DNA from: M3007 sp031425035
Lineage (GTDB): Bacteria > Bacteroidota > Bacteroidia > Chitinophagales > Saprospiraceae
Assembly: GCA_031425035.1 (NCBI GenBank)
Contig: JANPIN010000083.1
Coordinates: 1-64,000 of the forward strand
Direction of reading: 5' to 3'
Length of the DNA stretch: 64,000 nt
The notes beneath the pieces were generated by a model. It worked only from the letters and a program-made list of their open reading frames with translations, ran no database searches and had not been told where the DNA came from. A program made the position numbers and the translations under genes. Shown here one piece after another: positions 18,606 through 27,588 of the stretch. The stretch's first letter is position 1, and every line of letters begins with the position of its first letter.

Positions 18606-19685
18606 ATGAGGGTGAGTTTATGGAGAATGGGTGCCCTGGCGCTCCTGCTCAGTATGGGGAGCCGGCTGCCGGCCCAGACACTGGAACCAAGTGCCGATAC
18701 GATCGTCCGGTTTTTTGGTGTACCGCTTGTATCCTACAGTAATGATACCCGCTGGGGCTTCGGCGCGGCTGGGATAGTGACATTTCGAGGAAAACCGTTG
18801 CGTTCCAGTGTGACCTTTGGGGCGCTTTATACCCAGCGCAAACAGGTGCTGCTCTATTTCCCTTTCCAGTTGTTCGATCGCAGCGGCCAGTGGCGGGCTT
18901 ATGGGGAGGCGGGTTGGTATCGTTATTTACACCAGTATTTCGGCATCGGCAACCAATATGCCGATGATTTCCTGGAAACCTATACGGCCCGATATCCACG
19001 CCTGCGCCTGACCGTGCTGCGCAATCTCAATGCCCGCCAGCTGGTTGGTTTGCGGTATAACATCGACGTGTACCGGGTGGTCAGCAGTATGGCCGGCAGC
19101 GAAGTAGCGCGCGGTTTGCCGCCCGGCGCCCGCGGTGGCCGTTCCTCCGGTTTTGGACCGGTGTGGTTATACGATTCCCGAAACAACCAGTTCTACCCAC
19201 ATCGGGGCTGGCTGACCGAAGCGGCACTGGTGGGTGAGCATGCCTTCACCGGCAGCAATTTCGAGTTTCTGCGCTTATCCCTCGATGCAACGCGCTACTG
19301 GCCGCTGGGCGCCCGGATGACGCTGGCTACCCAGGTGATCGCCCAGTTCACCGGCGGCCATGCGCCGTTTTTCAATCTTTCCCAGCTCGGCGGGACCAAA
19401 CGCCTGCGCGGTTATCCGGATGGAAAATATCGCGACCGCCACCTGTTGTTGGGCCAGGCCGAATGGCGCTTTCCCATTGTCTGGCGGTTTAAGGGCGCTG
19501 TGTTTGCCGGGGCCGGTACCGTCTTCGGCAGTCCGGGAGAGACCTGGCACTGGCGACCGGAAGGCGGGCTTGGCCTGCGTTTTGAATTTGATAAAAAGCA
19601 ACAATTACATTTGCGCCTGGATTATGGGGTGGGCGAAGGCCGCAAAAATTCCGGCTTTTACCTCACTTTCGGCGAAGCACTTTGA
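18606..19685 (+). CDS. Omp85-superfamily outer membrane barrel lacking POTRA domains
   Basis: A 359-residue protein: signal peptide (about 1-23) followed directly by a barrel of the bacterial surface antigen/Omp85 type. Regularly spaced amphipathic strands run to the end, and GGTKRLRGY (about 262-270) corresponds to the conserved loop-6 RGF/Y motif of the superfamily. No POTRA repeats precede the barrel, so it is unlike BamA or TamA and closer to the POTRA-less Omp85 barrels known in Bacteroidota; role uncertain (possibly lipid or surface homeostasis). It opens a probable five-gene operon. The stop is 57 bases before the GT2 start. Confidence 0.82.
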   Translation: MRVSLWRMGALALLLSMGSRLPAQTLEPSADTIVRFFGVPLVSYSNDTRWGFGAAGIVTFRGKPLRSSVTFGALYTQRKQVLLYFPFQLFDRSGQWRAYGEAGWYRYLHQYFGIGNQYADDFLETYTARYPRLRLTVLRNLNARQLVGLRYNIDVYRVVSSMAGSEVARGLPPGARGGRSSGFGPVWLYDSRNNQFYPHRGWLTEAALVGEHAFTGSNFEFLRLSLDATRYWPLGARMTLATQVIAQFTGGHAPFFNLSQLGGTKRLRGYPDGKYRDRHLLLGQAEWRFPIVWRFKGAVFAGAGTVFGSPGETWHWRPEGGLGLRFEFDKKQQLHLRLDYGVGEGRKNSGFYLTFGEAL

Positions 19686-19742
19686 AGCATGGTCGAAACA
19701 AACACTGAAGAAATTTTTGACTGAGGATTACTCCTTTTTGTG

Positions 19743-20441
19743 ATGCAGGAACAAACGAAAATATCGATCATTATTCCGGTATATAATGAAGCGGAACGCA
19801 TTGGGCCACTGGTCACTTTTTTAAGGACCCATGGGGCAGCTATCGTGGGCGAAATTCTGATTGTGGACGGCGGCAGTCAGGATGCGACCATCCAGCTGGC
19901 TACGGCTGCCGGCGCCCGGGCACTGTCCTGTTCCGTGTGTAGCCGGGCGGCGCAGATGAATTTTGGCGCGGAACAGGCGCAGTCGGAAGTGCTCTACTTC
20001 GTGCATGCCGACACCCGGCCACCCGTTTCATTTGCCAGTGATATTCAGGCGGCCATGACCGACGGCCAGGTCATGGGTTGTTACCGTTACCAGTTCGATT
20101 CGCCCGGCATACTGTTGAAAATCAATGCTTATTTCAATCGGTTCCCGTGGTTATGGTGTCAGGGCGGCGACAAAACCTTTTTTATCCGCCGCGAAACCTT
20201 TGCCGAACTGGGGGGATATGACGAGTATTACACCATCATGGAAGAATATGATTTCCTGCGGCGGGCCATGAAAAAATATCCCCTGTACACCGTTCCCAAA
20301 TACGCCATCGTCTCGGCCAGGAAATATGAACAAAACGGCTGGCTGCGGGTGCAACTGGCCAACACGCTGGTCTTTTATCTATTCCGTTTTCGGGTACCGC
20401 CCATGCGCTTGAAGCGCGTTTATAAAACCATGTTGCGTTAA
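19743..20441 (+). CDS. GT2-family glycosyltransferase (TIGR04283-like)
   Basis: A 232-residue cytosolic GT-A glycosyltransferase. The N-terminus ISIIIPVYNEAERI binds nucleotide sugar, ILIVDGGSQDAT and YFVHADTRPP carry the acidic/DxD-type residues, and GGDKTFFIRRETFAELGGYDEYYTIMEEYDFLRRAMKKY is the acceptor-side region with the catalytic ED pair. Length and motifs match the short GT2 subgroup called TIGR04283 (rSAM/selenodomain- or arsenosugar-associated transferase 2). A GTG directly before the ATG is an alternative start. It is followed after 31 bases by the DUF547 gene; this pairing is one I recall from other genomes, but no arsenic methyltransferase is visible here, so the substrate is open. 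Confidence 0.85.
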   Translation: MQEQTKISIIIPVYNEAERIGPLVTFLRTHGAAIVGEILIVDGGSQDATIQLATAAGARALSCSVCSRAAQMNFGAEQAQSEVLYFVHADTRPPVSFASDIQAAMTDGQVMGCYRYQFDSPGILLKINAYFNRFPWLWCQGGDKTFFIRRETFAELGGYDEYYTIMEEYDFLRRAMKKYPLYTVPKYAIVSARKYEQNGWLRVQLANTLVFYLFRFRVPPMRLKRVYKTMLR

Positions 20442-20472
20442 ATCGCGTACTTACCTGTTCAAAACACACTTC

Positions 20473-21252
20473 ATGAAAAAGTCTCTTTTAATTACCCTGG
20501 CCGTTCTTTCTACCCTGGTCATCTGGTTTACCTGCACGAATTGCCGCAGTATAAAACGCAATACCGACTCCAAACCCGTTACCCATGAAAAATGGAATGC
20601 CCTGCTCAAAAAATACGTACACGATGACGGCCTGGTCGACTATAAAGGTTTTATGCGCGACACGGCAGCCCTCAACGACTACCTGCACGTAGTGGAATCG
20701 GCCCACCCCAGTGATAAAAACTGGAGCCGCAATGAACAGATGGCCTACTGGATCAATGCCTATAATGCCTACACCATCCAGCTCATACTGCGCAATTATC
20801 CGCTCGCCAGCATCAAGGATATTAAAAAAGGCGTGGCTTTTGTGAACTCCGTCTGGGATATTAAATTCATTCATATTCAGGGCTTTACCTACGACCTGAA
20901 TAACATCGAACATAACATTTTGCGGCCCGTGTTCAAAGATGCCCGTATCCATGCGGCCGTCAACTGTGCTTCTTACTCCTGCCCGAAACTTATGAATGAA
21001 GCTTATACGGCCGATAAACTGGAAAAACAACTGGACGCCGGTATGCGTGCCTTTGTCAACGATCCAAAACGCAATCAGATCAAAGCGGATCAGGCCAAAA
21101 TCTCAGAAATATTTAAATGGTTCAAAGGCGACTTCGATCGCGACGGCGGTTCCGTCCGGGAATTTCTAAATAAATATTCTACGGTTAAATTAACTAAAAA
21201 TACAGACATTAGCCACTTGGATTACGACTGGAAATTGAACGAAGCGAAATAG
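20473..21252 (+). CDS. DUF547-domain exported protein
   Basis: A 259-residue protein with an N-terminal hydrophobic segment (about 5-21) ending near WFTCTNC, which may be a lipobox-like or TM anchor. The DUF547 domain follows: WNALLKKYVHDDGLVDYKGF, QMAYWINAYNAYTIQLILRNYPLASIKDI, DLNNIEHNILRPVFKDARIHAAVNCASYSCPKL. The conserved NCAS-SCP Cys region with upstream His suggests a papain-like fold, but no activity is established for the family. Spacing is 31 bases after GT2 and 10 bases before the kinase, consistent with one transcript. Confidence 0.88.
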   Translation: MKKSLLITLAVLSTLVIWFTCTNCRSIKRNTDSKPVTHEKWNALLKKYVHDDGLVDYKGFMRDTAALNDYLHVVESAHPSDKNWSRNEQMAYWINAYNAYTIQLILRNYPLASIKDIKKGVAFVNSVWDIKFIHIQGFTYDLNNIEHNILRPVFKDARIHAAVNCASYSCPKLMNEAYTADKLEKQLDAGMRAFVNDPKRNQIKADQAKISEIFKWFKGDFDRDGGSVREFLNKYSTVKLTKNTDISHLDYDWKLNEAK

Positions 21253-21262
21253 AAAGTACATC

Positions 21263-22876
21263 ATGCAACAAGTGCTCGATTTTTTTTTAAAACTTTTCGA
21301 TACCAGCGATTTCCCGGCACGCTGGCATTGCGGGCGCTGGACTGATTTTCATGGCTGGCTGTACATTATTTCCGACCTGCTCATCTGGTCGGCCTATTTT
21401 GCAATTCCGCTCTTGATTTTCAATTATATCCGCAAGAAGGAGGTTCCTTTTCACCGGGTATTTTACTTATTCGGCACTTTTATATTTGCCTGTGGCACGA
21501 CCCACCTGCTGGATGCACTCATTTTCTGGGAGCCGCTTTACCGCCTGAGTGCTTTGGTTCGGCTGGGTACGGGTATTGTAAGCTGGCTGACCGTGCTGAC
21601 CCTTTTACAGGTGCTGCCCATCGCATTTGCCATGCGGACTTCCACCGATTTTGAAAAAGAGATCGAGAAACGAAAAACGATCGAGCAGGAATTGAACAAG
21701 AACAATCACCTGCTCAATCATGCCCAGCAAATTGCGAAACTGGGTCACTGGGAATGGCGGAAAAAGGATGGCGTGCAGATCCAGGGATCGACGGAGTTAC
21801 GGCGCATTTACGGAATTTCCAATGGCAACGGCTCCTTGCTTTACGAGGATTTCCTGCAACGCACGCACCCGGACGACCAACCGCAGATGATCGCCGACTG
21901 GCGGGTAGCCACCCAAAAAGGGCATCTGGAACCGGCTTATTACCGGATAATAAATGACGCTCAGCAATATATCCACGTGCTGGTACGTGGCGATGCGATC
22001 GTCAATGAAGGCGGGGAAATCACCGGACTGATCGGCACCGTGCAGGACGTCAGCCAAATCAGGAGAAATGAAGAGGACCTGCTGCATAAGACCCGGGAAC
22101 TGGAAAGTAAGGTCGCCGAGCTGAAAAGGTTCGCCTTTATCGCCTCCCATGACCTGAAGGAGCCACTGCGCAAAATCAGCGTTTTCGCTTCCCGCTTCCG
22201 GGAAATATATAGTGAAACGCTGCCGCCAAAAGGCCTGGAATACTTACAGAAAATCCAGGACAATGCCGGTCGTCAGCAGCAACTGGTCGACGAGATCATG
22301 CAGTTGTCTCAATTAGCCGATACCGAAGATAAACGGGAATGGTCTTCTCTGAATAGCCTGGCGCAGGAAGCCTGTGATGACCTCGAACTACTGATCCGGG
22401 AAAATGATGCCCTGGTGGACATCGGGACTTTGCCGCAGGCTTTTGTAGTGCCCGTGCAGATTCGCATCCTGTTCCAGAACCTGATTAATAATGCGCTCAA
22501 ATTCCGCCGGCCGGAGCAACGTTCAGAAATTCATATTTCCGGTGACCTGGTATCGCTGGCCGATCTGGGTTGGCCTCAAGAAGTTTCCGATGATTTTAGC
22601 ATCATGAACGACCCGAATTTTCGTAAACGCGAACAATACTGCCGCCTGGTAGTCCGGGATAATGGTATTGGCTTTTCCCCGGAATACGCAACCTCCATTT
22701 TTGAAATATTCAGACGGCTGCACGGTCAGGAGTATGCTGGCACTGGACTCGGACTGGCTATTTGCAAGCAAATTGTGGACAATCACCGGGGCCTTATTAC
22801 CGCTACCGGACGCCCGGGAGAAGGGGCCACTTTTACAATGTACCTCCCCGTTGCCAGTGGCAATCTGCCATCCTAA
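21263..22876 (+). CDS. Histidine kinase with ethylene-receptor-like N-terminal domain
   Basis: A 537-residue sensor kinase. Three hydrophobic segments (about 33-55, 66-88, 97-121) form an N-terminal domain like that of plant ETR1. It shows Asp38, Tyr45, Cys77 and His81 (SDLLIWSAYF; FACGTTHLLD), matching ETR1 Asp25/Tyr32/Cys65/His69 almost exactly in spacing; Cys and His bind Cu(I) in ETR1. A PAS domain (about 148-266; HWEWRKKDG, HPDDQPQMI), HisKA with SHDLKEPLRK (phospho-acceptor His296), and a HATPase domain with NLINNALKF, DNGIGF and GTGLGLAIC follow. No receiver is fused and no response regulator is adjacent. The ligand could be ethylene or another small unsaturated molecule or redox cue; copper binding is inferred from the residues. 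Gene spacing of 10 and 11 bases places it in the operon. Confidence 0.9.
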   Translation: MQQVLDFFLKLFDTSDFPARWHCGRWTDFHGWLYIISDLLIWSAYFAIPLLIFNYIRKKEVPFHRVFYLFGTFIFACGTTHLLDALIFWEPLYRLSALVRLGTGIVSWLTVLTLLQVLPIAFAMRTSTDFEKEIEKRKTIEQELNKNNHLLNHAQQIAKLGHWEWRKKDGVQIQGSTELRRIYGISNGNGSLLYEDFLQRTHPDDQPQMIADWRVATQKGHLEPAYYRIINDAQQYIHVLVRGDAIVNEGGEITGLIGTVQDVSQIRRNEEDLLHKTRELESKVAELKRFAFIASHDLKEPLRKISVFASRFREIYSETLPPKGLEYLQKIQDNAGRQQQLVDEIMQLSQLADTEDKREWSSLNSLAQEACDDLELLIRENDALVDIGTLPQAFVVPVQIRILFQNLINNALKFRRPEQRSEIHISGDLVSLADLGWPQEVSDDFSIMNDPNFRKREQYCRLVVRDNGIGFSPEYATSIFEIFRRLHGQEYAGTGLGLAICKQIVDNHRGLITATGRPGEGATFTMYLPVASGNLPS

Positions 22877-22887
22877 CCGGTTAATAT

Positions 22888-23880
22888 ATGAAAAACGGCT
22901 TTTTACTGGGTAAATTCATGCCCCTGCACACCGGGCATGTACATCTGATCCGTACGGCTCAGGCCCAGTGCGACCACCTGACCATTCTGGTTTGCTCCAT
23001 CGCCGGCGAGCCTATTCCGGGCTGGCTGCGCTACTACTGGATAAAAAATACTTTTCCCGAGCTGGATGTACGCCACGTGACCGATGAAAACCCGCAGCAA
23101 CCCGCCGATCACGCCTTCTTCCGGGAAATATGGGTTCATACCATTCGCCGCAACACCCCGCCGGATATCGAGGTTGTTTTTAGTTCCGAAAAGTATGGGG
23201 ACGAACTCGCCGCCAGGCTGGGTATTACCCACGTTTGTGTCGACCGCGAGCGAATGACCGTACCCATTTCGACCAGCCAGATCCGGCAAAACCCGCAGCT
23301 TTACTGGTCATATTTGCCGGAACTGGTCCGCCCCTATTATATCCAGCGCGTGGCTTTGCTCGGTCCGGAAAGTTCTGGTAAAAGTTACCTCTCCGCACAT
23401 TTGGCCGCGCATTTCCAAACCGCTTTCGTGGAAGAATATGGCCGCACCTATTGCGAGAAGTTCGGTATGGATTTAAACGACCTCGACTATGCGCACATTG
23501 CCGGCGGTCAGTTATACCGCGAAGACGAGGTGGCCAAAACCGCTAATCGCGTCTTGTTCTGTGATACGGAGTTAATCGTGACCCAGGTCTGGAGCGAAAT
23601 CTATTTTAACGGCCGCTGCCAGCCATGGATCCTGTGGGCCAACCACCTGCGTCGCTACGATCTGTTTTTACTGATGAAACCGGATATTCCCTGGCAGAAC
23701 GACGGCCTGCGCGAATACGAACACCAGCGCGACGGCATGTTCGAGCGTTTGTTGCAGGAGTTGCGCAGCCGGAATTTACCGCATGCGGTGATCAGCGGTG
23801 GTTTTGAAGAACGGACAAATATGGCGGTCGCGGCAGTGGAAGGACTACTGCAGGCGGGAAATTCACAGTTCGCTCAATAG
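22888..23880 (+). CDS. nadR: NadR-type NMN adenylyltransferase / nicotinamide riboside kinase
   Basis: A 330-residue bifunctional NAD-salvage enzyme. The nucleotidyltransferase half (1-150) has GKFMPLHTGH (HxGH, residues 8-17) and ISTSQIR (127-133). The kinase half has the Walker A loop GPESSGKS (159-166) and EEYGRTYCEKFG. It lacks the N-terminal HTH repressor domain of enterobacterial NadR, as is usual outside that group. It starts 11 bases after the kinase stop and ends 7 bases inside the convergent hemE, so the two share their 3' ends. Cytosolic; confident call. Confidence 0.92.
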   Translation: MKNGFLLGKFMPLHTGHVHLIRTAQAQCDHLTILVCSIAGEPIPGWLRYYWIKNTFPELDVRHVTDENPQQPADHAFFREIWVHTIRRNTPPDIEVVFSSEKYGDELAARLGITHVCVDRERMTVPISTSQIRQNPQLYWSYLPELVRPYYIQRVALLGPESSGKSYLSAHLAAHFQTAFVEEYGRTYCEKFGMDLNDLDYAHIAGGQLYREDEVAKTANRVLFCDTELIVTQVWSEIYFNGRCQPWILWANHLRRYDLFLLMKPDIPWQNDGLREYEHQRDGMFERLLQELRSRNLPHAVISGGFEERTNMAVAAVEGLLQAGNSQFAQ

Positions 23881-24926
23881 CGGAATTCTTTCACCGTATC
23901 TACGAATGCACGTACGCCATCCAGCGGCGTATCCGGATACACGCCATGGCCCAGGTTGACAATATGCCGGCCGCCAAAGGCTTGTAACATCGCGCGGGTT
24001 TCCTGTTTAATGCTTTGGTGGCTGCCGTATAACGCGCAGGGATCTAGATTACCCTGGAGTATTTTGCTCCCGCCGGTGATCTTTTTAGCCCATTCCGGCG
24101 ACATGTTCCAATCCAAGCCCAGCACCTGGCAGGGCAGACCGGCTAAGTCCTCCATGGAGAACCAGGCGCCTTTGGCAAAGACCGTTTTCGGCACTTCTGG
24201 CAGCGCTTCGCAAATACGTTGCAGGTAAGGAATAGCAAACTGGCGGTAGTGTTCTGCCGGTAATTCGCCGGCCCAGGAATCGAACACCTGGATCAGATCT
24301 ACGCCGGCAGCGATCTGCCCGCGCAGGTAAGCGATGGTGGTTTCGGTGATCTTATCGAGCAGCGCGTGGGCCATAGCCGGTTCGGTGTACAATAAACGGC
24401 GGGCTTTGGAGAACGTCTTACTGCCGCTGCCTTCGACCATATAGGCCAGGATGGTCCAGGGTGCGCCGGCAAATCCGATCAGCGGAACCCGGCCGTTCAG
24501 GGCACGTTTGGTAATACGCAAGGCTTCATACACGTAGTCCAGGCGGTCGGCGGCAGCGGCGCCGGCTAGCAGGGCGGTAATATCTGCTTCCTGTTCGATG
24601 GTTCTGGGAAAACGCGGGCCTTTGGCTTCGACCATGTCGTAGCTCAGTCCCATGGCTTCCGGCACCACCAGAATGTCGGAGAAAATGATGGCTGCATCCA
24701 CACCGAGTTCATCCACGGGTTGGATAGTGGCTTCGGCGGCGGCTTCCGGGGTTTTTACAAACACTTTAAAATCGGGAAAATTGGCGCGTAAAGCCCGGTA
24801 TTGCGGTAAAATCCGCCCGGCCTGACGCATGAGCCAAACGGGTGGGCGTTCCACCATTTCACCATGAACGGTTCGCAAAAACAAGGTGGCATCAAAACTG
24901 GGGGTACTCGGCAGGTCGGTAGACAT
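23874..24926 (-). CDS. hemE: Uroporphyrinogen decarboxylase
   Basis: A 350-residue cytosolic enzyme of haem biosynthesis that decarboxylates uroporphyrinogen III to coproporphyrinogen III. The signature RPPVWLMRQAGRILPQYR (about 23-40) holds the conserved Arg residues that bind substrate carboxylates. FSDILVVPEAMGL, FAGAPWTILAYMVEG, FDSWAG and NLGHGVYPDTP are also as expected for the family. Full length. It is convergent with nadR (7-base overlap). A candidate -7 box lies 46 bases upstream. Confidence 0.97.
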   Translation of the reverse strand: MSTDLPSTPSFDATLFLRTVHGEMVERPPVWLMRQAGRILPQYRALRANFPDFKVFVKTPEAAAEATIQPVDELGVDAAIIFSDILVVPEAMGLSYDMVEAKGPRFPRTIEQEADITALLAGAAAADRLDYVYEALRITKRALNGRVPLIGFAGAPWTILAYMVEGSGSKTFSKARRLLYTEPAMAHALLDKITETTIAYLRGQIAAGVDLIQVFDSWAGELPAEHYRQFAIPYLQRICEALPEVPKTVFAKGAWFSMEDLAGLPCQVLGLDWNMSPEWAKKITGGSKILQGNLDPCALYGSHQSIKQETRAMLQAFGGRHIVNLGHGVYPDTPLDGVRAFVDTVKEFRY

Positions 24927-24971
24927 AGGTAGTGTTCGGGATTTACCCCTTAGTTATTTCATTGTTGGCCG

Positions 24972-24979
24972 CAAAGGTA
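24972..24979 (-). promoter_or_regulatory. Candidate -7 box (TACCTTTG) for hemE
   Basis: A perfect TAnnTTTG on the minus strand 46 bases before the hemE ATG; no clear -33 TTG at 17-23 bases. Confidence 0.4.
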
Positions 24980-25040
24980 ATCAGCCCGGCGGCTATGCCT
25001 AAGCTGGTCAGGGACTTGACCAAAAGGTGACGCAAGTTTT

Positions 25041-25101
25041 CCGTCGTGTCTCGTCGTGTCGTCGTGGTAGAAAAAATTTATACACCACAACGGCACAACG
25101 G
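25041..25101. repeat. CGTCGTGTCGTCGTGGT inverted word pair
   Basis: CGTCGTGTC/TCGTCGTGT/CGTCGTGGT words (25041-25069) face ACCACAACGGCACAACGG (25084-25101), roughly their reverse complement, across an A/T-rich loop. It lies between the DUF4157-like gene's 3' end and the hemE 5' leader. Confidence 0.65.
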
Positions 25102-25115
25102 AAAGGTGGGGCACG

Positions 25116-25775
25116 TCAAGTGTTCTGCGTGTTTAATACGGAAAATGTTATGCCAATAACTCGCTCAAAATCAGCTATATACATCGGGTCAGCCGGGCAC
25201 CACCGGGGCGGATAGCCGTGTTTTAAACAGAAATAATCCGCTACCACATCCCCTTGCTGTTCAAAATTGAAATCTGCCAGTCCCCTACCCTGTTCGGTCG
25301 CTTGTCGAAGGCCGGGAATGCCGCCGTAATTATAGCCTTCCGTCGTGCGTTGCGCATACAAGGCCCGCGGAATATACACGGAGCCCCGGTGCTGATACTG
25401 CCACACATGCACCATTTCATGGATGAAATGCGGTTCCGAAAGTGGTCCCCAGGTGTTGATCATCTGGAAACTCACGTAAGCGAGCTGCTGACGCCGGCAA
25501 ACTAACCGGGCGTGTTCATCCAGCCGGACTTTTGCATATTGTATACTGTTTCCAAACACATTTTGCGCCAGCGCTATTTCCTGCGGATACAGACGGCGGG
25601 TCCGCGGTTTACATACCTGATGGACCAGCAGCGCCATTTCCGGCAAATACAAACAGTCCAACAGCAGCAACACAGCCTCCATCAACCGCCAGGCCAGGCG
25701 TTGGGGATAGGTCACTGTGTATCCAGGATCCAGGCCCCTTAGATAGGCCCAAAAGCGTTGCCAGCGAATAATCAA
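25116..25775 (-). CDS. DUF4157-like putative zinc-dependent protein
   Basis: A 219-residue protein with a hydrophobic stretch (about 25-53) and the motif FIHEMVHVWQYQ near residue 118. HExxH is a typical zinc-binding site, and HE-VH-WQ with the upstream VFGNSIQYAKVRL is the DUF4157 pattern (often linked to Rhs/Vgr or contractile-system proteins as an N-terminal domain). Here it stands alone, without an Rhs, VgrG or toxin partner nearby. Proteolytic activity is possible but unproven. The 3' end is next to a repeat pair. Confidence 0.7.
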   Translation of the reverse strand: MIIRWQRFWAYLRGLDPGYTVTYPQRLAWRLMEAVLLLLDCLYLPEMALLVHQVCKPRTRRLYPQEIALAQNVFGNSIQYAKVRLDEHARLVCRRQQLAYVSFQMINTWGPLSEPHFIHEMVHVWQYQHRGSVYIPRALYAQRTTEGYNYGGIPGLRQATEQGRGLADFNFEQQGDVVADYFCLKHGYPPRWCPADPMYIADFERVIGITFSVLNTQNT

Positions 25776-25784
25776 GGTGGATGT

Positions 25785-25850
25785 GAAGGGTTGGTTGGTT
25801 TGGAAGGGTTTGTTGGTTGGTTTGGAGGGTTTGCTGGTTTGAAGGGGTTT
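25785..25850. repeat. GGTTTGTTGGTTTGG word array
   Basis: Tandem GGTTGGTTTGGAAGGGTTTG-type words without a visible inverted partner. A short array of the same word family lies at 63693-63721. Confidence 0.75.
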
Positions 25851-25892
25851 TTAATAACTCCTTGACAATTAATAATTTATAGGAATTATTGG

Positions 25893-26020
25893 AGTACGGA
25901 TTATACGGGTTGAACGGATTTCCGCAGATTTCTTTCCGATATTCACTAAAGTCTGGAGCCGCCTGGATGCAAAAAATCCGTTTTGATCCGTATAATCCGT
26001 TCAATCCGCGTTCCAATTGC
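25893..26020. repeat. Dispersed ATCCG-word repeat, copy 2, with inverted partner
   Basis: Bases 25969-26020 match 39-90 at 48 of 52 positions. Bases 25893-25921 (ACGGATTATACGGGTTGAAC) are the reverse complement of the same words, so the unit could fold into a hairpin with a loop of about 50 bases. It fills the 295-base gap between two minus-strand genes, which otherwise shows nothing coding. Confidence 0.85.
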
Positions 26021-26070
26021 CGAACGGATACATAATCAACAGTTCGTAAGAATCGTTAGCAACTCAACCC

Positions 26071-27351
26071 CTACTTAAACCTGATCGCCCGCACCGGTGC
26101 AATATTCGACACCACCAGGGAAGGCAGCAGCAGAAAAACGAGCGTAATGATCAGCGTACCTACGTTAATACCAATGATCGCCGGCCAGTTGAATTGAATG
26201 GGGGCGTAGGCGAGGTAGTAGTCCGCTTCATTCAGGCGGATGAGGTGAAATTTATCCTGCAACCAGCAAAATCCCAGTCCGATCAGGTTGCCCCAGAACA
26301 TACCTGTTACCGTGATTACGGCGGCGTGATAGAGAAAAATCTGCCGGATACGGCTGTTGTTTTCCCCCAGCGCTTTGAGCACCCCGATCATGGTCGTGCG
26401 TTCCAGCACCAGCACCATCAGTGCCGTCACCATATTCACGATGGCTACGACCAGCATCAGGGCGAGGATAACGATCTCATTATAGTCCTGTAGTTGCAGC
26501 CACTCGAAAATGGCTGGAAACTTCTCGCGAATACTCACCACCAGCAGGTCCGAGCCGGTCATGTCATTGTAAATGTACTCGTTGTAGACGTCCATATCGC
26601 GGATGTCGTCCAGCCAAACCTCAAAACCGGCCACCTGGTGTTCATTCCAGCCCAGCAGTTCCTGTACCATTTTAATATCGCAGAGGGCAAATTTGCGGTC
26701 ATACTCTTCCAGTCCGGTTTTATAAATGCCGCAAACTTCGAAGCGACGGGCCAGTTGCTGGCCTTCTTTGACAAAATAGACCACCAGTTTATCGCCGACG
26801 CCGACCTGGAGGCGGTCCGCCGTTTGCCGGCTGATGATAATGTCGCGTGAAATGGCCGTGTCATTCATAGCGATCGGCCGGCCTTCCAGCAAATAGGGCC
26901 GCAGGTTGGTCCAGTCGAAATCAGGTCCGATGCCTTTCAGCAGAATGCCCTCCATAGCCGTTTTCGTGCGGATAATGCCCGGGTTATGCGCGAAGGCCTG
27001 AATATGCCGGATGCCCCCCCGGGGTGGTTTCTGACCATGCTCCATCAGTTCCAGATCAGCGGCGGGAATGGTGCGTACCGTATCCAGGGAGGGGTAAAAC
27101 GGCTGGTTCTTTTCGATGGGCTGCGGCTCGAAGGACAGCGAATAGGCCGTATCCGAAATATGAATATGGCCCCAGAACTCGAATATCTTCCGGCTGATCT
27201 CGCTTTTGAAGCCGGCAATCAGGCAGGTCGCCGCGATCATCACCGCCACGCTCAGCGAAACCGCCACCACCGCAATGCGGATGATCAGGCGGGAAAAATT
27301 TTGCGAGGAAGAAAACGCAATCCGACGGGCAATGAAAAACGGGAGATTCAA
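26071..27351 (-). CDS. LolC/E-type ABC transporter permease (FtsX/MacB superfamily)
   Basis: A 426-residue inner-membrane permease. One N-terminal TM helix (about 24-48) is followed by a large periplasmic domain (about 49-290) and three TM helices (about 295-320, 340-365, 395-420) near LVLERTTMIGVLKALGENNSRIRQIFLYHA, the FtsX-family cytosolic loop. The terminal SNIAPVRAIRFK is typical of Bacteroidota LolC/E homologues. In Proteobacteria LolCDE releases outer-membrane-destined lipoproteins; a matching ATPase (LolD) is not in the window, so it must be encoded elsewhere. A -7 box lies upstream. Confidence 0.87.
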   Translation of the reverse strand: MNLPFFIARRIAFSSSQNFSRLIIRIAVVAVSLSVAVMIAATCLIAGFKSEISRKIFEFWGHIHISDTAYSLSFEPQPIEKNQPFYPSLDTVRTIPAADLELMEHGQKPPRGGIRHIQAFAHNPGIIRTKTAMEGILLKGIGPDFDWTNLRPYLLEGRPIAMNDTAISRDIIISRQTADRLQVGVGDKLVVYFVKEGQQLARRFEVCGIYKTGLEEYDRKFALCDIKMVQELLGWNEHQVAGFEVWLDDIRDMDVYNEYIYNDMTGSDLLVVSIREKFPAIFEWLQLQDYNEIVILALMLVVAIVNMVTALMVLVLERTTMIGVLKALGENNSRIRQIFLYHAAVITVTGMFWGNLIGLGFCWLQDKFHLIRLNEADYYLAYAPIQFNWPAIIGINVGTLIITLVFLLLPSLVVSNIAPVRAIRFK

Positions 27352-27391
27352 AAAAATGAGCCGGTTGAAAAGGTGGAGGAGTTGAGCGGGG

Positions 27392-27399
27392 CAAAGTTA
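27392..27399 (-). promoter_or_regulatory. Candidate -7 box (TAACTTTG) for the LolC/E-type permease
   Basis: A perfect TAnnTTTG on the minus strand 41 bases before the ATG in the divergent region 27352-27588; no convincing TTG partner. Confidence 0.4.
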
Positions 27400-27588
27400 A
27401 TCGACCCGGTCGGAAACGCTGAATTTTGCCGGCTTCAAATCGGAAGCGTCCTGGCACGCAAATAGATTGCAAAGTGAATGTTTATTTCCTGAAATCAAGT
27501 ATATCCAACACTGTAGTATTTGCTATAACTTTCGCCGTCCCATTTTTCTTTTACAAATTCTCCATTTATTAAACTGCACAACAAAACA

